64,000 nucleotides of DNA from positions 17,312,460 to 17,376,459 of the forward strand of contig OZ022500.1 in NCBI GenBank assembly GCA_963989385.1, in the 5' to 3' direction. The DNA comes from Ctena decussata. Its lineage: Eukaryota > Mollusca > Bivalvia > Lucinida > Lucinidae. Below the pieces are notes generated by a model. The model worked only from the letters and a program-made list of their open reading frames with translations, was not told the origin of the DNA and made no database searches. Shown piece after piece: positions 47,001 through 57,575 of this stretch. The stretch's first letter is position 1, and each line of letters begins with the position of its first letter. The position numbers were made by a program, and so were the translations under genes.

Positions 47001-50000
47001 AAAACAAGCGAGTCGAATGACTTTGTTATAGTTTTGGTTAATTATTTCCCAGACGGGAATGAAATAGCGTGTATACATACACGCTCTCGACTAAATAATA
47101 CGCTGAATTGCGATCAGTATTTTAAAACCATTCAATTATTCAACAAGACCACAGGCAGAAAATTTGAAGAAAAAATATCTATACATTGTATTATAAAATT
47201 ATAATTTATCAAATTTATCAGCTGCCTCTTTGTAAAATTTCAAGTCTATCGGTTGCGAGATAAGAAAGTTTATAAAAGCCGCGACACGAGAAAACCAACA
47301 AAGCGGTTGTGCGCCCAGCGCAGACTCAGATCGGCCTAGGCACATGCATAGTCCGATCAGACTCTACGCTAAGCTCTTAAAGGGTAGCTAAGGGTCTAAG
47401 CTACCTCCATGCGGACAGCGAAGACTCTGATCAGACTGGGCGGATGCCCAGGCTGATCTGAGTCTTTGCTGGGCGCACAACCACATTGTTTGTTTTGTCG
47501 TGTCGCGGCTCAGAAACCTTTTACTTTAAAATCAAACAAAGAAGAAGGTACGTCAATACGGCAATTTCGATATTATTCCCATTGACGGAAGTAATAAAAT
47601 CGACAATTTTTAACGGAATTTCCAGTACCGAATCTTGATGACGTAGCTTTCCTGCATAAGTTGCACCCAGTTTCAATGATTTCAGTTTTCGATTCATGCG
47701 TACGAGGGTTATCCAATAAAGAGTGGGACTTTATTTATAAATTGTGACTCTGTATGTTTTTCAAATCGAAAATATGACCACTGCGTGGCAAATCTTACAT
47801 GTATAGCGCATACAACAAAGTATCCCAATTATTTTTCTGCCCGTTGATTTCTTGTTGCCTAGCAACGACAGAAGGAAACGGAAAAGCTCTTGGCCACGTT
47901 TGTAAAAATGGTAGCCATGGTAACTGGAACCCTCCTATGAAGTCAAAAAATAATTTGTTTTCTGCCATACTATGTTTGAATCATACTTTTAGAAAATAAC
48001 TCATTTTGGACTGAAATTGTCAAAAAAGCTAGGAATGTTAGTCTAAAAATTGTAAACAATTGCAAAATTTGAGCACTGTCATTGGGGGTGGGCATGAGTC
48101 AGGTGTCATAAATTAAAAATGAATTTATATAATGGCAAGCACTTAACTCTTAACGATGAAGTATACCATATAAATTGCAGTGCACATATTGAAGAAACAC
48201 AGGGTTGGTGTGCTTTGTGCTGCTAAGCAACAGAAAATCGTGCGTACTACTTAAGGTCATATTTCCTGACCATCCGTCAATGGGCTAATCTACAGACAAA
48301 ATGATGTAAGCAAATTTCAAACGTATTGCAACCAAATATAGAAAATGTCAAAATACAATCTGATACCACTACTTGGATAAATGCTAGACCTTATTTCCTG
48401 TCTTTGTGGTTGAATTCTGAAGCAAATCCCGGCCAATGACTTATCTGGTGCCTTACATTTCAAACCATAGTTGACAAGGTTGTTGGCAAAATTTGATGAA
48501 ACATATACTACAGGGAGGTGAGATACTGGTCTTGCAAATGAAGGTAAAACTTTCCAGTAGCGGGGTAGGGTTTATAAAATATCAAGCAAGTCCCACTCTT
48601 TATAGACAACTTTCTGAGCTTCTATTTATAGCACAGCCACTCCAGCACTAGGAATCAGCTGATTGACTGGGGGTAAAAAAGTGTAAACAAATTGCAGATA
48701 AACCTATAATTTCCTAACATTCAACACAGCATCATTAAGATTTGAGTGCATTATTTATTTAAAACAAAGGATTTGCAGGCACTGACAGATCACAGTTCAA
48801 GCTTCATTTCATTTATTTATAAGTGATATAAAATAGTGTGGTTTTTTAATATATTTCGGCAGTACATGTATTAACCAAGATGTGATTGTCTTGATATACA
48901 TATAATAGCAAAAAAAATCTTTCAGGAAATGCTAAAATATTAAATAATGAAGACTAAGCTATCTGCTATAACATTGCCAGACCAATTTGTTTTAAATAAA
49001 GGTTAGTGGCTGAACAATGCCAAACTGAAGCCAGATATCTATTACCCTGATATATACAACTATTTTGTTGACAGAAGCAGCCTTTAAACAAAGGATGAAT
49101 CTGAAATCCTATGAGTCTTTGGTAGGATAAGAATGGATACTTCATTGACTATCATGAACCCCTTTGTAACCATGTGATTACAGAATGGATGTTTCCTCCC
49201 TGCACAGGAGGCCTCAAGTTAACACCCCGATCCGAAGGACGGCACACTTTTTTAATGTCATCTTTTCAAATAACATTAGTGAAGCGTGTTCGGACACTGA
49301 AATTCTAAGGCCTTACCCACGTTCGAACTTGGAACCTTAAGCATCAGAGGCAACGGTGCTAACCGCTGAGTTACCACACTTCCACGCTTCTCGATCTATA
49401 CATCACAGTAATGAAAAACAACTATCTTACCCACTACATATGCAGAAATTTTGTGTACGAACCCTATAGATATCCATTATTCGAAAAATTCGAATTATGG
49501 TTTATCCATAAGTCTAACTATGGATATCCATAAATCAAGTTTAATTATACATATCAATAAATCAAACTATGGATATCTATAATTTGAATTATGGATATCC
49601 GTAATTCGATTTATTGATCTTTATTATTCAACATGATCTATGGATATCCCAAATTCGATTTATAGATATCAAGAATTCGAATTAAAAACAGAATAGAATT
49701 TTGTATATTCATAATTCGAATTACAGATATTCTGAAATCGATTTAAAGATATCTGTTATTAGAAATATTTACCCTGATTTTTTGCTATCAAATAATAGAT
49801 ATCCATAATTTGAATTATGTATATCATTAAATAGGGAATAAGAAGTAAAATGGCACCCCGTATTTCCGGGTGCCGTTTTCCTATTTATTGCTTATTTATT
49901 GATATCCATAATTCATATCACGGATATCCAATACTGACCCTGATTTATGAATATCAATAATTCAAATAATGGATATCCATTATTTGAATTATAGATATCA

Positions 50001-53000
50001 ATAAATAGGGAATAAATAGTAAAACAGTATCCCGGGGTGCCGTTTTACTATAAATTCCTTATCTATTGATGTCCATAATTTGAATTATGGATATAGATTC
50101 AATTTTTTTATACCGGTATCTATAATTTTCAATGGATATCTATAATTATTGATATCCATGATTCAAATCATGGATATCCATAAATTGAATTATGGATATA
50201 CAAATTTGGAATTAAAGATATCCATAATTCAAATTTTGGATATCTTTAATTCAATCATACAGGGATATCCATAATTCGATTTATGGATATCAATTAATCG
50301 ATATATAGATATCAGTAAATAGTATAGAATTATCAGTAAATAGTATAGAATTATGGATATCCATAATTTGAATTAAAGATATCCATAAATCGATTTATAG
50401 ACATATAATGTTCGAATTATTGATATCAAATATTCACCTTGATATATGGATATGAATAACTTGAATAATGGATAATATTGGATATCCATAATTTTAATTA
50501 TGGATGTCAATGAATAGGGAATAAATCATAAAACGGCACTCCATAGAACCAGTTGTGTTGGTTTAGCCGCTTCTGGATCTAAACGATTAATAGCTTTGAT
50601 CAAGGCTTCTCATCTCTATTATGGAATTCTGTGCAAGGAAATTCTCTTTTCCATATTCTGTTTATTTGCACACCATTCCATGCAGCAGCTTTTCAACATT
50701 GTTGGTGGTTTTATTACACATTCAACTGCTGCAGTTTCTCTGATAGTTTATCTGGGGGATGACCTTTTTACCCCCACTAAATTATTCATGAGAAACAGCT
50801 GTGTTTACCTGTTCTGCAGAAACTTGTCTATTGGACGACCCTCGTAGAACTGTCTTTATCGTAGGCCGATCATTGAACTTGCATTTGCGGGATGATTGAC
50901 TGCATGCGCAGGCCCGGATTTCTTATTATTTTCTATCACTTCAGTCATGTTGCTGTTTTTCGTCGTTATTCCAGAATGTTGTTGTGACATTCACATTATC
51001 GTTCACTGACACGAAATGATTTTATTGCAGTTAAGTGCAGATACGCATAGATGCCTTTGTTTTGTAACATGGAAGTAACTTGCGTGAAAATGCACATGTG
51101 ACCTGAAAACGTAAATGAGCCGCGACACGGGAAAACCAACAATGTGGTTGTGCGCCCGGCGAAGACTCAGATCAGCCTGGGCAGCCACCCAGTTTGTTCA
51201 GACTCTTTCTTAAGTGCTCAAACGGTAGCTAAGGGTCGAAGCTACCTTCATGCGGACAGTGAAGACTCTGATCAGACTGGGCGGATGCCCAGGCTGATCT
51301 GAGTCTGCGCTGGGCGCACAACCACATTGTTGGTTTTGTCACGTCGCGGCTCATATGTTAGTATTTCTTTTTTTGTCTTATAACATAGTAGGATGTTTAG
51401 TAATGGTCTTAGTTCGCAACCGATCAACTTGAAATTGTACAATGAGGTATGAGGTAGACAGTAACTTATAATTTGATAATGTGCAGGAAGTTTACCAGCT
51501 TTTCGCTGTTTGCTTGTGGTAAAGAGTAACGTTATAATCAGACAAGTGAGTTTTAATTTTCAGGCGCAAAAAAGAAAGTTTTCCTTTCTGGAAAATAAAA
51601 AACAACAACAACAAAAAACAAAAACAAAAAAAACAACAATAAAAACAATATACAAATGGGCGTTTGCATAAAGACTTGTTCATAAACTTGCATGTTTATG
51701 ATAACAAAAGAATCAAGAACATGGGTTACGCGCATGTATTGTTTATAAGGATTGACCTGGCACTCATTTAATTCCGTCATTACACTCGGAGGTTTTCGCT
51801 AGTTTTAGCGATGATTTACCGGAAAATACTGCTACCTGAATATAATAGAGTCAACTGTTTGTAACTGACGCCGTAGCATGGTGGTGAAGACTTCTGACTA
51901 CGGATGCAGATATCGCAAGATCGAATCTGACAGTAATCGTTTTTACTAATCTCATTTTTTACTTTTTGTCTTTATTTTTAATATAAGGAATGAAAATGCA
52001 TATTTTTACTTAATAATTTAAACGTTTTTCTCTCGTTTAGGTTTTCCCCATATATTTTCGTGGGAACGTAAGTGTCCCGGTTTCTCTTGTTTCTACGTAC
52101 TCTGAAAATTGTCCTTTTGCTGACAGCAGCTGCATTTAATGTCTGTTGGATATATCATCCGCCTCCAGGTGCTTGGTTTTCCTGAAAATGCTTTGATTTG
52201 GAAGACATGAGTATTTTTTCTTTCAATCTGAGATGTTTTTGTCGACATTGTTGTAGGATTTACATGTACATGTGATAGAAGAAGAAAAACAGTACATCTC
52301 GTTCAGTAGTTGAAGGGGGTAGTCGGGTCTGGCGATGGTGCTGTGTCACTTTCAGTGCCCGGCCGCTATATTAGTTTGGCTGATAGTGTGACAAAGAGCT
52401 ACTGTGCATGCAGTAGGTGCGGGTGGGGCTTTTTTGGACTTTTTTCTCTCGCCTATCATCTTTTCTTTCTCCCTATCTTTGAAAGACGGCCCGATATAGA
52501 ATGAAGTGCTGTCTCAAAGGGCGCTAAACCCAAGACAACCAACCAAGCAACCAACCAAATCAACAACTGAAACATTAAAATTTTATGTCAAGCATGGCAA
52601 GATTACCTGCTGTTTTTACGCAAAGAAAAAATATACGTAAAAATATAAAAAAAGACGGTTGGGAGATTCGAACCCATAACTCTACGATTAAGAGCTCAAT
52701 GCTTTAGCCACTGTGCCACTTGATAAAGTGATGTTATTTTTATTTTCTGTTTAATAATAACTGTACATACTGACGCTACTTTTATCCGTTCGTAATCGCA
52801 CACCGTGAATTAATTTACGGAGATGAACGGAATATTCATGAGTGCCAGGTCAATACTTACGCACAATAAAATCGGTTTTCACAATAATTTGTAATTGGCT
52901 GTCCTAAGGAGGTGCTTCTGGTGTGGTTTATAACTACATTGTATTATTGTCATCTATTAGTCTTTGCTTTTTTTTGATTATTTGAGCCGCGACACGAGAA

Positions 53001-54430
53001 AACCAACAAAGTGGTTGGGCGCCCAGGGCAGACTCAGATCAGCCTGGGATTTTGCCCAGTGTGATCAGACTCTTCGCTATGTGATTAAAGGGTAGCTAAG
53101 GGTCTAAGCTACCTCCATGCGGACAGCGAAGACTCTGATCAGACTGGGCAGATGCCCAGGCTGATCTGAGTCTACGTTGGGCGCAAAACCAGTTTGTTGG
53201 TTTTGTCGTGTCGGGGCTCATTTAGAATAGGCATCTGCTGAGAAAGAGCAGACATATTGGTTTTTTGCTAGTCTTATTTTGTTTTTTGTGTCTTTGTGTC
53301 GTCTTTATTGTTAAGTTTTTCCATCCTAATTTGGTGATCAGGGGCCGTATTCATAAAACAACTTAAGTCGTTGCTATGCTGTTGCTAAGGCTAAATTTCT
53401 TAGAAGGAGATTCTCTACAACTATGAAATTTGCTCTGGAGGAACAGTCTTACAAAGACAGTTCCTCCAGAACAAATTTCAGAGTTGTATGGAATCTCCTT
53501 TATAGATATTCAGCCTTAGCAACAGCATAGCAACGACTTAAGTGGCTTTATGAATACGGCCCCTAGGCTGGATTGCTAAACGATTTGCCGATTCGTAATC
53601 ATTGGCGTTTCATCTACAACGCTATGATAAAGCGTCTAAAATGAGTTTCTTAATATAGAACCCTGCAGGATCCTACCATTGATCGTTGCTATGGGGGCGA
53701 AACCATCAACATACACTCCAAATCCAAGAAATAAGCCGCTACTTGACAAAACCAATAGAATGACATGACGCCCAGTGAAGGCTCACGTCAGTCTGTGGAT
53801 CTTATCAGTCTGATCAGAATCTTTACCGTGCGCTTAAAGGGCAGCTAAGGGCCTAAGCTAGTTCCTTGCGGACAGCGAAGACTCTGGTCAGACTGGGCGG
53901 ATGCCCAGGCTGATCTGAGTCTTTGCTTGGTGCAGGTGCCTCTTTGTTGGTTTTGTTGCGTTGCGGCTTATATATGTTTATCATGAGACAACTCCCAAGC
54001 TACGCTTTCTGATATTAAAAACACAGACTTGAATAATCTAACTCATAGACACATAATAAATGCACTTATCATATGACGTCGCTGTTATTCAGTGGATTAC
54101 GTCGTGTCATAAAAATCGTATGGCCGCACGTGTGATAACACTTTGGCGCCTACACGTAACGTCATTGACAACGTCCATGTCAACAATGCGTTTTCTTATT
54201 GAAATAATGTTTAGTTTGAAGACGTTACATTGTAAAATCCCATTTTAAAGGGACTTATGATAAATAGAATCTTACACTCGTGTTCATTTCAGATGAATTT
54301 TATGAAATTCGCCGAAGGCTCGTTTCATAAATTTCATATGAAATGACCTCTCGTGTAAGATCCTCTATATAATTACCTCAGCCACAATAAAAAGGCTAAC
54401 AGCCAAGAAGACGAAACACAGTTTCTCCAT
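41023..54430 (-). CDS. Prokineticin/astakine-like secreted cysteine-rich protein, gene 3 of the cluster (149 aa, 3 exons)
   Basis: Exons are 54430-54377, 45391-45214 and 41240-41023, giving 450 nt in frame including TGA. Exon 1 is an 18-codon signal peptide beginning MEKLCFVF and ending GAG|GTAATT (phase 0). Exon 2 (acceptor TTATACAG, donor CAG|GTAAAC, phase 1) has C30-x5-C36-x4-C41-C42, then PEFLVVSKKR and a proline-rich linker. Exon 3 (acceptor TTTACAG) has C80-x9-C90-x9-C100-x-C102-x5-C108 and C148, with the block ETPNGHCGC, the sequence GRRSMIFHPGPGSYRCV and a stop. A likely role is a secreted cytokine- or growth-factor-like ligand, by fold only. Its closest relative in the window is the partial gene at the right end. 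ATTAAA about 25 bases past the stop could direct polyadenylation. Intron 1 is 9.0 kb and intron 2 is 4.0 kb, both packed with repeats. The long first intron makes exon 1 less certain than the other two. Confidence 0.78.
41388..43223. mobile_element. 1.84 kb element with GCTCACCTGAG ends, copy 2, in intron 2 of gene 3
   Basis: Same structure as 16774-18640 with the same internal units. It starts about 150 bases upstream of exon 3 of gene 3. Near its right end it is split by a SINE (43047-43202). Confidence 0.75.
43047..43202 (+). mobile_element. tRNA-derived SINE nested in the 1.84 kb element
   Basis: GCTGTAGTGTAGTGGATAAC (A-box-like) and GGTCGCAAGATCGATCCCC (B-box-like); tail TTCACTCATTCACTT. 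TCATAACTCAGG is duplicated on both sides and belongs to the host element's right end. Confidence 0.85.
43761..43779. repeat. Poly-G tract
   Basis: About 19 uninterrupted G. Confidence 0.9.
44100..45158 (-). pseudogene. Reverse transcriptase relic with YLDD motif, copy 2
   Basis: On the minus strand the frame reads VDLADLFLFCYERDFM, EAFNSTSRYLDDLLNIDNP (YLDD at 44996-44985), a stop, then VSQIYPAELQLNKANTSDTEAPFLDL, SSKIYDKRDDFDFDIVYF, DVYISQLIRFARVSSH and QGYRYHKLRK. A shift follows, with scattered remains downstream (FLINLRKL, NALAIT, CDSLHA) to about 44100. The order fits the C-terminal half of a retroelement reverse transcriptase of a type common in marine invertebrates (Penelope-like is my guess). 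It lies in intron 2 of gene 3, in sense orientation, and ends 55 bases from exon 2. Confidence 0.75.
46191..46573. mobile_element. MITE family E, copy 2, in intron 1 of gene 3
   Basis: AGCCCCGGATCCAGAGGGTGGG ... TGAATCCGGGCCTG, with central palindrome CTCATTAGAATCGCCTC. Same orientation as 33294-33669. Confidence 0.7.
46796..47035. repeat. ~118 bp tandem duplication
   Basis: GGTGGAATTGGTCCCTTT, GTCAGTGAT, ATATCAGTTCTTT and ATTTAAATGCTTTGCATAC recur in order at 46806 and 46919, ending in GCGAGTCGAATGAC. Confidence 0.75.
47278..47511. mobile_element. MITE family A, copy in intron 1 of gene 3
   Basis: GCCGCGACACGAGAAAACC ... GTCGTGTCGCGGCTC; near full length. Confidence 0.88.
47705..48614. mobile_element. 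~0.9 kb element with mariner-like ends
   Basis: Left end ACGAGGGTTATCCAATAAAGAGTGGGACTT and right end AAGTCCCACTCTTTATAGACAAC are inverted. The left terminus resembles Tc1/mariner ends. No transposase frame remains. Confidence 0.55.
49460..50530. repeat. 1 kb AT-rich field of GATATCCATAATTCGAATTATGGATATC palindromes
   Basis: Dozens of variants of GGATATCCATAATT and its complement AATTATGGATATCC stand in both orientations with no fixed period, so almost any segment can fold on another. A longer block (AATAGGGAATAA...AAA with CGGCACCCC) recurs about three times inside. Confidence 0.85.
51117..51352. mobile_element. MITE family A, copy in intron 1 of gene 3
   Basis: GAGCCGCGACACGGGAAAACC ... 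CACGTCGCGGCTC, full length. Confidence 0.88.
52310..52560 (+). repeat. SINE-like repeat ending in (CCAACCAA)n
   Basis: Contains CAGTAGGTGCGGGTGGGGCTTTTTTGG and GGGCGCTAAACCCAAGACAACCAACC; its complement is found at 25620-25850. Confidence 0.5.
52984..53219. mobile_element. MITE family A, copy with ATTT duplication
   Basis: GAGCCGCGACACGAG ... GTCGTGTCGGGGCTC, flanked by ATTT on both sides. Confidence 0.88.
53341..53563. mobile_element. MITE family C, copy in intron 1 of gene 3
   Basis: GGGGCCGTATTCATAAAACAAC and complement; nearly identical to 21102-21322. Confidence 0.88.
53733..53969. mobile_element. MITE family A, diverged copy
   Basis: AAGCCGCTACTTGACAAAACC ... TTGCGTTGCGGCTT; 400 bases upstream of exon 1 of gene 3 on the + axis, within its first intron. 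Confidence 0.8.
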
Positions 54431-54807
54431 CGTCTTACTGTAGTAATCGAGTGCCAAAGATAAGAATAAGCTGTGAATTATATTTCAATGCCAGGCTGAT
54501 ATTTTACAATGTGTAAAGATAAGGAAAAAGTACATTGTTCGTTTGTAATGACCAGCCTAGCAGAGATAAGGATTCCTACTATATGTAATATAAATTGCAC
54601 AGACATTTGATAGAATTTTTTTCTTCATAAAAACAGAAAACAAAACAAATAAAAAAGTAATATATTTATATCTTGTCAAAGGACCTGGAAGAATAAGGAC
54701 TTTGTGGTCCCCATTCAAATCCATCTAAGGACATGAGGTTCAACAATAAAATATCGTTGCGAATGATGCCTTAATGAGAGGTGAGCTCAACTCAAGTAAA
54801 ACGATTA

Positions 54808-55010
54808 GAGCCACGACACGAGAAAACCAACAAAGTGGCATCCGCCCAGTCTGATCAGAGCTTTCGCTTTGCGCTTAAAGGATAGCCATGGGTCTATGCT
54901 AGCTCCATGCGAATAGCGAAGACTCTGATCAGACTTGGCGGATTCCAAGGCTGATCTGGGTCTTCCCTGGGCGCACGTGTCACTTTGTTGGGTTTGTCCT
55001 GTCTAAGCTC
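54808..55010. mobile_element. MITE family A, internally deleted copy upstream of gene 3
   Basis: GAGCCACGACACGAGAAAACC ... TCCTGTCTAAGCTC, lacking about 30 bases of the left arm. It lies within 400 bases upstream of the start codon of gene 3, in promoter range. Confidence 0.8.
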
Positions 55011-55374
55011 ATTTAAGCTGCGTGCGAAGAACTTTTCTTAGCGCCATTGCCCGCAAGCGACATAGCGTAGACCTAGCATTACAATAGCTGAGTTGCCTTC
55101 CTTAAATGGGGGTGGCGCGTCATAAACAGAGGAGGTGGTTTCCTCGCCTCATTTATCACAAGGCATTAAGAGAGCCAGGCCAGCCCAGAGTAAGTACATT
55201 CTGAATACATCGGAGTTTTGGTGAATGTAAGCAGAAAATTATCAGGAACTGACATTTTCAATCCCAGACCCCACACATGACACCACGTGAGAAAAAGACG
55301 ACAAAAAATTAGTCACCAACAAAAGACATCACCAGCGGCAGCCATGTGAACAGCCTACACTACCGTTGATACTA

Positions 55375-57240
55375 CGCTATACTTCACTTCAGATCTTTGG
55401 CCCATATTCACGAACTAAACTCAAACTCATCCTCGACTCGAACTCCAATTAGGTCGGTTGAAGTGACGCTCGAGGAAGCCTTGAGTGAGTGAAGTTCAAG
55501 TATAGTTTTTTCTGTTCACGTTCTGCACTCCACCAAGCCTCCAGTGTAGCCTCCAGCTACACTCCAGTGTAGCTTCAACTGTGGTCGACGTGAATAAGAG
55601 ATTTTTTTCACCGAGATGGAGACAAATTTATTAAAGGAGCTTGTGAATAAGTGTAGCCTCCAGCTACACTCCAGTGTAGCTTCAACTGTGGTCGACGTGA
55701 ATAAGAGATTTTTTTCACCGAGATGGAGACAAATTTATTAAAGGAGCTTGTGAACAAGCATATTTCTGTTGTTGAATGTAAGCGAACAGACCACAAAAGC
55801 ATTAAAAAAACAAGGCAAAAGCATGGGAAGACATAACAGAGGAAGTCAATTCATTTTCCATGACGGGATTAAGCAAAATGAATGAAAAACAGCTAAAAAT
55901 GTTGGGACAATATAAAAATGAGGGAAAAGAAGAAAGCTGCAGAAGAAAGAAGAGAACGGTTAAGAACAGGTAGGACGAGAACGGCTGTATTTAATATTTG
56001 ACCCTGGTAGGAGCATGACTTTGGAGAAACCTCCTTTCAACTTCGATATGGCACAGACGTCGACTCAACAATACCGTTGATGCTACGCTATACTTCACTT
56101 CAGATCTTTGGCCCATATTCACGAACTAACTCAAACTCATCCTCGACTCGAACTCCAATTAGGTCGGTTGAAGTAACGCTCGAGGAAGCCTTGAGTGAGT
56201 GCCGTTCAAGTACAGATTTGGTATTCACGTTCTTCACTCCACCGAGCCTCCAGCTACACTCCAGTGTAACTTCAACTGTGGTCGACATGAATAAGAGAGT
56301 TTTTTTCACCGAGATGGAGACAAATTTATTTAAGGAGCTTGTGGACAATCATATTTCTGTTGTTGAATGTAAGCGAACAAACCACAAAAGCATTAAAAAA
56401 ACCAAGGCAAACGCATGGGAAGACATAACAGAGGAAGTCAATTCATTTTCCATGGCGGGATTAAGCAAAATGAATTAAAAAACAGCTAAAAATGTTGGGA
56501 CAATATAAAAATGAGGGAAAAGAAGAAAGCTGCAGAAGAAAGAAGAGAACGGTTAAGAACAGGTAGGACGAGAACGGCTGTATTTAATATTTGGCCCTGG
56601 TAGGAGCATGACTTTAGAAAACCTCCTTTCAACTTCGATGTGGCACAGACGTCGACTCAACAATACCGTTGATACTACGCTATACTTCACAGATCTTTGG
56701 CCCATATTCACGAACTAAACTCAAACTCGGCCTCGACTCGAACTCTAATTAGGTCGGTTGAAGTGACGCTCGAGGAAGCCTTATGTGAGTGCAGTTCAAG
56801 TACAGATTTGGTATTCACGTTCTTCACTCCACCTCGACTGAGTTGATGAGCCTCCAGCTACACTCCAATGTCACTTCAACTGTAGTCGCCATGAATAAGA
56901 GTATTTTTTTTTTCACCGAGATGGAGACAAATTTATATAAGGAGCTTCTGAACAAGTATATTTCTGTTGTTGAATGTAAGCGAACAGACCACAGCATTAA
57001 AAAGCAAGGCAAAAGCATGGGAAGACATAACAGAGGAATTCAATTCATTTTCCATGGCGGGATTAAGCAAAAGGAATGAAAAACAGCTAAAATAATGTTG
57101 GGACAATATAAAAATGAGGGAAAAGAAGAAAGCTGCAGAAGAACGAAGAGTGCGGTTTAGAACAGGTAGGACGGCTGTATTTAATATTTGGCCCTGGTAG
57201 GAGCATGACTTAGGAAAAACCTCGTTTCAACTTCGATGTG
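55375..57240 (+). repeat. Three tandem copies of a ~600 bp unit carrying a Myb/SANT-like frame
   Basis: Units begin near 55375, 56075 and 56670, each with CGCTATACTTCAC, GATCTTTGGCCCATATTCACGAACTAA and, at the other end, AATATTTGGCCCTGGTAGGAGCATGACTT. Copy 1 has in addition a ~107 bp internal tandem duplication (55543-55756). Identity between units is about 90% by eye. They probably derive from a DNA transposon gene or a retrocopy of one. Confidence 0.75.
56287..56478 (+). pseudogene. Myb/SANT-like DNA-binding domain frame (best copy of three)
   Basis: From the ATG at 56287 the frame reads MNKRVFFTEMETNLFKELV, then HISVVECKRTNHKSIKK and NAWEDITEEVNSFSMAGL, ending in a stop. This is the pattern of Myb/SANT-like domains of the MSANTD type found in Harbinger-type transposon accessory proteins and derived host genes (FTxxE...L...W..I..). 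After a frameshift the region continues KQLKMLGQYKNEGK and KAAEERRERL, which is the expected next helix and basic tail. The first copy (near 55588) has lost the ATG and is shifted; the third (56891-57080) is shifted after HSIKK. An upstream in-frame extension to 56077 lacks recognisable content. It could be a decaying domesticated gene. Confidence 0.6.
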
Positions 57241-57267
57241 CCACGGATGTTGAGACAACATTGTTTC

Positions 57268-57386
57268 AACATCATGTGTTCGCTGGGCCCTGTTATCAGA
57301 AAATCGACGTCGTCTTAATAAGGCTTTCAATATCATGTGTTCGCTGGGCCCTGTTATCAGAAAATCGACGTCGTCTTAATAAGGCT
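57268..57386. repeat. 61 bp tandem duplication
   Basis: ATCATGTGTTCGCTGGGCCC...GTCTTAATAAGGCT occurs twice in a row, almost identical. Confidence 0.9.
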
Positions 57387-57464
57387 AAGGTTAACTTAAT
57401 GATACCATATTGGGCTTTCACGTACATGTAATTAGTTTTACCGTTTTACCGCGGGAACATCCGA

Positions 57465-57575
57465 CCAGAAGGCATACAACGCCGAAACATTGAATCAACG
57501 TTGATTCAACGAAAAAGTCGTTGAATCAACGTTGATTCAATATTATTCAATGCTGTATGCTCAGTGAGCGTGGCG
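57465..57575. mobile_element. Foldback element of TTGAATCAACGTTGATTCAA units
   Basis: Two copies of the perfect palindrome TTGAATCAACGTTGATTCAA separated by CGAAAAAGTCG, with outer halves GGCATACAAC / GCTGTATGCTC. Related in layout to the MITE at 60972-61078. Confidence 0.65.

Noticed and set aside
49310..49385. tRNA-like sequence on the minus strand (GGTAACTCAGCGGTTAGCACCG)
   Set aside because: Only box-like motifs are present; no full cloverleaf.
52655..52735. tRNA-like sequence on the minus strand
   Set aside because: GGGTTCGAATCTCCC resembles a T arm, but the acceptor stem ends do not pair. Probably a decayed SINE head or pseudo-tRNA.
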